From: Dysgonamonadaceae bacterium
GTDB taxonomy: Bacteria; Bacteroidota; Bacteroidia; Bacteroidales; Azobacteroidaceae
Length of the DNA stretch: 9,291 nucleotides
Assembly (NCBI GenBank): GCA_031256015.1
Contig: JAIRRK010000067.1
Location: forward strand, 1 to 9,291
Direction: 5' to 3'
Part shown: positions 7,607-9,291 of the stretch, in pieces
Position numbering within the stretch: the stretch's first letter is position 1
How the letters are laid out: each line of letters begins with the position of its first letter
The notes under the pieces: model-generated
Told to the model about the DNA's origin: nothing
The model's database searches: none
The model's input: only the letters and a program-made list of their open reading frames with translations
Made by a program: the position numbers and the translations under genes

Positions 7607-9291
7607 ATGAAAAAAAACATTTGTTTATCTTTTTTTGCTTGTTTGTTTGTATCAATCGGGTTATTTACCTCTTGTAAAAGTGGTTTATCTCCCTTGAATT
7701 CAAATTACGTAAAAGCAGAACCTAACCCTCTGGAATTAGTTGCCGGAAAAGTTCCGGTTACAATCAATGCAACTTTCCCTGCCAAGTGGTTTAATAAAAA
7801 AGCAAGTCTCACCGTCGTTCCGGTCCTTCGTTATGAAGGTGGAGAAGCTCCGGGCACTTCTTATTTGTATCAAGGAGAAAAAGTGGCAGGAAACGGACAA
7901 GTTATTTATCAAAAAACAGGAGCCAATGTGGTGATGAAATCATCGTTCGACTACACTCCGGAAATGCAAAATTCTCAACTTTACCTGACGCTCAAAGCAA
8001 AAGTCGGAAACAAAGTAATCGAGCTTCCGGAAATACATATAGGAGACGGAGTTTTAGCTACCGCCGCCTTAATGGATATTACATCCGAAACTCCGGCTAT
8101 CGCAGAGGATAACTTTCAACGAATTATCAGGGAAGCTCACGATGCGAACATTATGTTCTTAATTCAACAAGCCGAACTCCGTTCAAGCGAGTTAAAAAAA
8201 GGAGAATTGATTGACTGGAAAGATCTTGTTGCCGGTGCCGATGCTGCTCCAAATCAAAACGTAGATATTGAAATATCTTCTTATGCTTCTCCCGACGGAG
8301 GCTACGATTTAAATGAAAAATTGGCCGAAAGAAGGGAAGCCAATACGGAAAAATATTTGAACAAAGAATTGAAAAAAGCACAAATCGATGCTCCTGTCAA
8401 TGCAAGATATACGGCTCAAGATTGGGACGGATTCAAAGCGTTGGTCGAAAAATCCAACATTCAGGATAAAGATTTGATTTTACGTGTCCTTTCAATGTAT
8501 TCGGATTCGGAACAAAGAGAAAGAGAAATAAAAAACATTTCCGCTGTTTATTCCGATTTAACGGAAGAAGTACTTCCTCAATTACGCCGCTCCCGATTAA
8601 CCGCAAACATCGAAATTATCGGAAAATCGGATGAAGAAATCGCTTCTTTGGCGGCCTCCAATCCCAAATCATTGAACATTGAAGAACTGCTTTATGCCGC
8701 TACATTGACATCGTCTTTGGATTCGAAAGAAAATATTTACAAAAAAGTAACGGAGATTTATCCTCGCGACTCTCGGGCATTCAATAACGTCGGAGTAATC
8801 GAATACTTGAAAGGAAATCTATCTTCCGCCGAAACTTATTTCAACAGAGCGAATCAAATAGCGGGAAGCCTTCCCGAAGCCAACTTGAATTTAGGCTTTA
8901 TTGCTTTAAGCAAAGGAAATGCGGAAAAAGCTCAAGAATATTTCGGAAATGCCGCCGGAGTTCCCGAATTGAATAACGCAATGGGACATTTATCCGTAGC
9001 CAATGCAGATTATGCAAAAGCCGTTCAAAATTTCGGCAAAACAATCAATAACAATGCTGCGGTTGCACAAATTCTGGCAAAAGATTACAACAAAGCGGAA
9101 AATACGTTGAATGCCATTGCATCGCCCAATGCAACAACTTACTATCTGAAAGCAATTGTCGGAGCGAGAACCAATAATTTGGATAAAGTAACGGAAAATT
9201 TGAAACAATCGGTTTCTTTGGATTCAACCAAGGCTGCTCTTGCTTTGAAAGATTTGGAATTTGCCAAATATATAAAAAACGGAAAATTCTT
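7607..9291 (+). CDS. Lipoprotein with OmpA-like domain and TPR repeats (partial, 3' end missing)
   Basis: The frame is open from the ATG at 7607 to the right edge (561 full codons) without a stop. The signal peptide ends in FTSC, giving a predicted lipidated Cys23, so the protein is probably anchored in the outer membrane. Residues about 33-155 look like a beta-rich domain (ASLTVVPVLRYEGGE; QLYLTLKAKVGNKVIELP) of no family I can name. Residues about 173-340 resemble an OmpA C-terminal domain: IEISSYASPDGGYDLNEKLA followed by ERREANTEKYL matches the pattern of the peptidoglycan-binding core, and IIREAHDANIMF matches its first strand region. The canonical ligand Asp is Ser228 here. From about 355 the protein is helical and carries TPR-like repeats, clearest at about 390-423 (FNNVGVIEYLKGNLSSAETY) and 424-450 (ANLNLGFIALSKGNAEKAQE), then degenerate units to the edge. 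Similar 'ASPEG' OmpA-like segments occur in Bacteroidales surface proteins. A scaffold role in the envelope is inferred, and the exact function is unknown. Confidence 0.82.
   Translation, partial: MKKNICLSFFACLFVSIGLFTSCKSGLSPLNSNYVKAEPNPLELVAGKVPVTINATFPAKWFNKKASLTVVPVLRYEGGEAPGTSYLYQGEKVAGNGQVIYQKTGANVVMKSSFDYTPEMQNSQLYLTLKAKVGNKVIELPEIHIGDGVLATAALMDITSETPAIAEDNFQRIIREAHDANIMFLIQQAELRSSELKKGELIDWKDLVAGADAAPNQNVDIEISSYASPDGGYDLNEKLAERREANTEKYLNKELKKAQIDAPVNARYTAQDWDGFKALVEKSNIQDKDLILRVLSMYSDSEQREREIKNISAVYSDLTEEVLPQLRRSRLTANIEIIGKSDEEIASLAASNPKSLNIEELLYAATLTSSLDSKENIYKKVTEIYPRDSRAFNNVGVIEYLKGNLSSAETYFNRANQIAGSLPEANLNLGFIALSKGNAEKAQEYFGNAAGVPELNNAMGHLSVANADYAKAVQNFGKTINNNAAVAQILAKDYNKAENTLNAIASPNATTYYLKAIVGARTNNLDKVTENLKQSVSLDSTKAALALKDLEFAKYIKNGKF

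Noticed and set aside
8151..9227. Minus-strand frames of 60-76 codons opposite the right-hand lipoprotein
   Set aside because: They are antisense to a long continuous reading frame with clear signal peptide, OmpA-like and TPR features.
1..9291. CRISPR array, tRNA, rRNA, insertion sequence or phage island
   Set aside because: I saw no regularly spaced repeats, no transposase or integrase frame, no RNA gene signature, and no sharp change in composition.

Overview
The window looks like chromosomal DNA from a Bacteroidota bacterium, most likely the order Bacteroidales. The evidence is AT-rich sequence, absence of strong Shine-Dalgarno sites, promoter elements resembling the Bacteroidota -7 box TAnnTTTG, a secreted protease ending in a type IX secretion (T9SS) sorting domain, and lipoproteins with short signal peptides ending in Cys. 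I cannot name the genus from the sequence.

Layout: two gene blocks diverge from an intergenic region at about 5167-5255. The left block is on the minus strand. Read in its own direction it contains hflX (5166-3928), a class I fumarase (3885-2266), a membrane-anchored helix-hairpin-helix protein (2179-1433), a lipoprotein efflux adaptor of the HlyD/MacA type (1341-49), and the first 19 codons of an exported protein (59 to the window edge) whose start overlaps the adaptor stop by 11 bases. A long hairpin (2202-2264) lies between fumarase and the helix-hairpin-helix gene. The right block is on the plus strand. It contains a 751-residue lysyl-endopeptidase-like serine protease with a T9SS tail (5256-7511), then an incomplete lipoprotein with an OmpA-like domain and TPR repeats (7607 to the window edge).

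Functionally this is mostly a mix of housekeeping and envelope genes. HflX is a ribosome-associated GTPase, fumarase belongs to the TCA cycle or fumarate pathway, and the adaptor with its overlapping partner forms the start of an efflux operon. The most interesting protein is the secreted protease. It keeps the catalytic triad, disulfide cysteines and Lys-specificity Asp of lysyl endopeptidases. By my manual alignment it has lost the Trp/His pair associated with high activity in the Achromobacter enzyme. I see no CRISPR array, tRNA, rRNA, insertion sequence or phage gene, and no convincing novel multi-gene system. No gene-free stretch exceeds 100 bases.
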